A stretch of DNA of 60,000 nt, from the NCBI GenBank assembly GCA_014529385.2, contig CM043950.1:153008445-153068444 (forward strand), given 5' to 3'. The notes under the pieces are model-generated. The model did no database searches. It worked only from the letters and a program-made list of their open reading frames with translations, and was not told the DNA's origin. Position numbers and translations under genes: made by a program. Positions 56,316-60,000 of this stretch are shown in pieces. The DNA comes from Adiantum capillus-veneris (Eukaryota > Streptophyta > Polypodiopsida > Polypodiales > Pteridaceae). Position 1 is the stretch's first letter. The number at the start of each line of letters is the position of its first letter.

Positions 56316-56797
56316 TCCCAAAGAAGACACCATCATCTTGGGTGGACAGACACTTACCACTTGACCTCGACACGTCACCTCACTTGCTTACACAGGAGCA
56401 TCTACATGGACCACATTGGAAAGCATTGACAAAAAAACACTCATGCTTTCGCAAAAGAATACCTTTAAGAGAGAGAGAGAGAGAGTTGAGAGAGGGTCAC
56501 TACCACATGAGAAATTGAAGAAATCTCTACGCAAGGCTCTGCAGACGAAAGTTGTGAAGAAATGTTTACAATATTAGGCACTGGGATAAGGCTAAAGAAG
56601 GGCGAACCAAAAATTGCCGACGTGATGGGGTTTTTTTCCCCACACCCAAAATAAAAACAAAAAAAAACCCGTATAGTACGGATCCATACTGTAAGGATTC
56701 GTGCGGTGTCGACGTATTGTACCGTACGGATCCATACATGCGTACGGATCCTACCTTGGTGCTATCTCATGTGAGTAGTGCCTAAGTACATGTTTGA
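56316..56797. other. Unassigned sequence with GTACGGATCC repeats
   Basis: Contains a short GA run (56468-56484), a C/A-rich poly(A)-like stretch (56638-56668), and three copies of a palindromic GTACGGATCC motif at about 56677, 56727 and 56742. No coding sequence recognised. Confidence 0.5.
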
Positions 56798-57134
56798 AAG
56801 ATGAAATGACTGCAGCATTTCGGTCTTGTGATTCCAGATGAGATGGACATGATAGCAAGAAGAATTAGTCAATCGAGACATCTGTGAGATTTGAGATAGA
56901 TCTAGATGTGATTGCTAAACACGTTGCCAATAGATCATGGTTCGATATCTCGATGGACGATGTGTTGTGAATGTGATTTGGATGTTCAGTGGCTGTCGTC
57001 TTTGTGCAAGTGCTTGATTTGTGTTGTCTAGTGCGTCAGTGCTTAGAGTAAGTGTCTATTGAACAGGTTTTTGTCTTATGTTTGATTTTGCACGCGTAAT
57101 CGAGGGCGATTACAATTCTTTCAAGAGGGGTGTA
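56798..57134 (+). mobile_element. Ty3 3' non-coding fragment (third copy)
   Basis: Starts GATGAAATGACTGCAGCATTTCGGTC and ends GTAATCGAGGGCGATTACAAT plus a polypurine tract (57122-57134), matching E0 (about 655-1048) and E1 (about 53457-53787). The coding part is absent. Confidence 0.82.
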
Positions 57135-57290
57135 TGTCACAAAGTGATGTCGTGGCATGACCATATCGACGGACTCCAGAAAGTAGGAGGTCCAGCCCCT
57201 AGAGAAAGATACAGATGAAGTTTTACCAACATGCAGAATCTTCCGAGGGGCCTAAATTAAAAAGTCTGAAGCTTATAAGTTGTACCAACC
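57135..57290 (+). repeat. LTR start of the third Ty3 copy, right edge not defined
   Basis: TGTCACAAAGTGATGTCGTGG follows the polypurine tract and matches the E0 LTR start. Similarity is lost soon after; I cannot find the LTR end. Confidence 0.6.
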
Positions 57291-58579
57291 AACTTATGGC
57301 ACCCCATCCGAAGGGGACCAAGGGACAGAAGATTAATAAAATCGCACAAGGAGACATGGCAGAGCTATATGGACGACCCGCGTTTTACGCTGTTAGGAGT
57401 TTTTTGGAAGAAGTGATTGTGCATATGTACATACACATGCATGGTGCATCGAATAAAGGATTGCCCATTTTCCAGAGCCAGGTGGTTGCGTGGGGCCCAC
57501 ATGTGTACAGGTAGGACAATGTGTACATAGTACATTGATTTTTATTATCACCAGTACCAATGTGTTTTTTCTATAATCATGAGGAGTTGGTAGCGCGTAA
57601 AACTTCTCGAGGAAGCTATCCGCGGGCCGACGACATGAGGTAAGCAAGTGCGTCAGATGACATCCAAGTGGTGTCAGGCGGTCGAATGGGGTCAAGATTT
57701 GCACGTGGATAAGTACGGACACAACATGGGTGTCTTCTTGGGACGAATTATGGAAAAGGTCATCATGAGAATTGTATTTGGGGGCCACTTCACGTGATTG
57801 CGGGATGCATTATTGAAAAAAGTTGAGTGTCAGATGTGCGGATGATGCAAAAAGGTAACAAAAATGCATTGCGTGGCCAGTTTTTGGCCTATTCAGGGTC
57901 CGTTTGAGGTCAATCAAAAGGCCAAGGTACCCAAGGAATTAAGTGAAGTGTGGACACTGAAAAACCTGAGAAAAGGACCAGCAAAACGTGGAGAGAAGAG
58001 GAGGAACAGCCGCAACTGAGTTTTTGCTGTTTTTAAAGCCTGTTTTGCCCATAAACTGCTCATCCAAGGTCAAATTTGAGCACTTTGATATTGTAGACTA
58101 GGGTTTTTGGCCGTTCCGGACGCAATGGCGTTGTCCATTTTGCCAAATTCCTCACTTTTTCATGTTGTTTTGGCTGTGTAAGTTTCTCATGTGAGCAAAG
58201 TCTCTGCTCCAATTTGTGATTGTATCTGGCATATTTCATCCATATTGTGTGAGCTATTTGCCCCATTGGTGTTGGCCAAAGCTCAATTATATCTAAACAT
58301 CAGAAATCTTTCTCTTTTGAGCTGAGTTTTTTGGGTGTGTGTATGTCTCTGTGTTTAGTAGGTAAATGGATAGTCTCTCTCCTCTCACTCCATCGGTGTA
58401 TTTCCTGTCTCGACCAGGTGGATTGTGTAAGCCGAGTGGTGTCCCATAGTGTGTGTGTATTATCCCAAAAGTGTGTGTCGAGTGATCATAGAGGCGTTGT
58501 GTGTGTTTCCATCCCACTCACATTCTTTTGGTGCCCCCACTGAGGATCTTCTTCGAGTACCTTCAGCTTCAAGAGTACA
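57291..58579. other. Unassigned sequence
   Basis: No coding or structural feature recognised. It may be LTR or leader sequence of the element whose gag begins at about 59.2 kb, since no other start for it is visible. Confidence 0.4.
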
Positions 58580-58655
58580 GATTGCAGATTACAGGTTACA
58601 GGTTACACGGACAGGTACAGGTACAGGTACAGGTGATTCACACAGGTACAGGTAG
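58580..58655 (+). repeat. ACAGGT minisatellite
   Basis: About ten units of (T)ACAGGT / TTACAGG with a few interruptions (GATTCAC, CGG). Confidence 0.85.
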
Positions 58656-59240
58656 CTGGAGTACCCTTTTCGTGACCTCGCCATAGACTATGTACTAGTG
58701 ATTCCTACTTGATGCTCGAGTTCTATTGTTGGCAGGTTATGTATACATATACAGTCTATATTTTGAGTTCTTACTGCTCTACTTCTGGGGAAACTCTGCC
58801 AAAATTTTTCCAAGTTGTGATGACTGGTTTTTTGGTCTTTTGAGCCATTTATGTTTTTATGCTGCTGAAATTCTCGCAAAATCAAAGGATAAGTCAGGTG
58901 TGCCTTCTTGGGAGCTGCATGGTTGGCTTTAATGGATTATCAAAACGGACCTCAGTTCACTCCTTTTCATTTTGCACAAAGAATCCAGATAAATATTAAT
59001 GTGTTCAAGAAGATTTTTTTCCAGCAGCGTTCGGGCCAAGAAGATTAAGAGAGATACTGGAATCCCCTTTGCCTGTTATAATTCCGATGATTCACTATAA
59101 AAACTCATTTGATGTGCATGTGTTTGTCCTTATCTAAAGACGAGCTCCATTGAAGTTTCTGGGGATTGAGTCAATAAAAAGTTTAGGTTCTTGCACGTGT
59201 GTTAGAAGGGATTCTCAAAACATCAAAACTTGGGTAGCCA
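58656..59240. other. Unassigned sequence upstream of gag
   Basis: AT-rich, no recognisable coding sequence; possibly the leader of the gag-bearing element. Confidence 0.4.
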
Positions 59241-60000
59241 TGGCTCTCTTATCCGGAGTTTCATGGAAGAAGTGATGAAGATGTGGAAGAATTTTTAGAA
59301 AAGATGGAGGTTGCCTGCATTAGCAATCAGATTCATGATCCGGCACAGATATTATGTCTTCTCCAGATTTGTTTGAAGAGTGATGCACGAGTTTGGTCCA
59401 AAGCATTTGAAGAGGAGTTGCGTGTGGCCGATCGACCTGTGAGATTAAGTTGGGATAATCTACGGCATGGATTGGAAGTGGAGTTTTTGAAGACAGAAGA
59501 TCCTGACAAAGTGTGGCAAGAAGTACAGGGTTTTGTGCAAAGGGAAGGTGAGCCAGTAGATGCGTACATACGTAAGTTTTCAATGGCATGGGAGCGGACG
59601 TGCAAGGCCTTAGCACCACAGGTACCTCCACCTGACATGATGAAGAAGGACGGGTTCTTGGCTGGTCTTTGGGAGAATATACGTTGGAGAGTGGAGCTAA
59701 AGAAACCTAGGACATAGGAAGACGCACTAGATGTAGCGAGGAACAAAGAGTGGAAGCTGAGAATAATGAGCCAGCTAGGAGTAGAGTCTTTGCCCAGGAG
59801 GTCTGAGTTTTAACCTATGGATTCTTTGCAAGGTCGCATGTCCAGGGGTTCATCATGAACCAGTGGTTTCTGTTACTCCTCAGGTTATGCCAGCAGTGGT
59901 CACTACAGCAATGCAAGATGATGGGCTAAGGCAAGACATGAGGCAAGTGGTAGATTTAATGAAGAATCTCAGCAAAAACATGCTAGGTAATGTGGGAAAT
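59241..60000 (+). pseudogene. Ty3-type gag, running off the window
   Basis: Frame reads SYPEFHGRSDEDVEEFLEKM at about 59246-59305, then LCLLQICLKSDARVWSKAFEEE and VQREGEPVDAYIRKFSMAWE, the Retrotrans_gag capsid pattern (multimerising capsid of LTR elements). TAG 59715-59717 interrupts it, and the same frame continues (EDALDVARNKEWKLR) to TAA 59811. Later sequence (VMPAVVTTAMQDDGLRQDM in another frame) looks like the hinge before a zinc knuckle, which must lie beyond 60000. It differs from E1 and E4 gag, so it is another Ty3 lineage. Confidence 0.75.

Overview
This window looks like a stretch of large, repeat-choked land-plant chromosome. It has no operons, nearly every coding stretch belongs to a retrotransposon, and the one host gene I recognise is a spliced plant kinase of the integrin-linked-kinase-like (Raf-like MAPKKK, group C) family on the minus strand at 14.3-15.7 kb. 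A fern or other seed-free plant would fit the mix (chromodomain Ty3 elements, abundant divergent LINEs, long CT/CA microsatellites), but the lineage is inference.

Layout. 1-1769: 3' end of a Ty3/gypsy chromovirus (integrase tail, chromodomain, LTR). 2954-3210: an LTR-like start. 3211-6796: an LTR element with 1.2-kb LTRs around only about 640 bp of internal sequence, arranged LTR-int-LTR-int. 6924-11060: a second Ty3 type (LTR, primer-binding site, gag, protease) with a minus-strand solo LTR dropped in front of gag. 11.08-12.5 kb: a minus-strand Ty3 pol relic. 13.08-13.52 kb: a Ty3 gag relic. 14.34-15.68 kb: kinase exons. 16.68-17.11 kb: a 219-bp tandem duplication. 17.3-20.7 kb: a 5'-truncated Ty1/copia element whose pol frame has only two stops.

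20.7-43.1 kb is a LINE pile-up. LINEs A, B and C lie head to tail on the plus strand, each ending in a (CT)n or (CT)n(CA)n microsatellite at which the next one begins. Two near-duplicate L1-type elements (D1, D2) follow on the minus strand, then a 127-bp LINE stub, then LINE F, whose 5' end again starts exactly at a (CT)n tail.

43.1-54.4 kb is a set of insertions inside insertions. LINE F is split by a Ty3 chromovirus (E1, 5-bp duplication ACTCT). E1's reverse transcriptase is split by a non-coding minus-strand LTR element (E2, duplication GCCTA). E2 is hit by a solo LTR (duplication TCATC) and by a 386-bp hAT-like MITE (8-bp duplication GTCACAAG). LINE F resumes at 54.4 kb and fades by about 56.3 kb. 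The right end has another Ty3 3' tail with an LTR start (56.8-57.1 kb) and a Ty3 gag running off the window (from about 59.2 kb).

No element here appears able to move by itself as it stands. The most interesting signals are the LINE/microsatellite junctions with a conserved hairpin before the tail, the hairpin-rich non-coding LTR element E2, the MITE, and the in-frame ORF1-endonuclease fusion in LINE D1. I found no defence system, CRISPR array, rRNA or tRNA gene.
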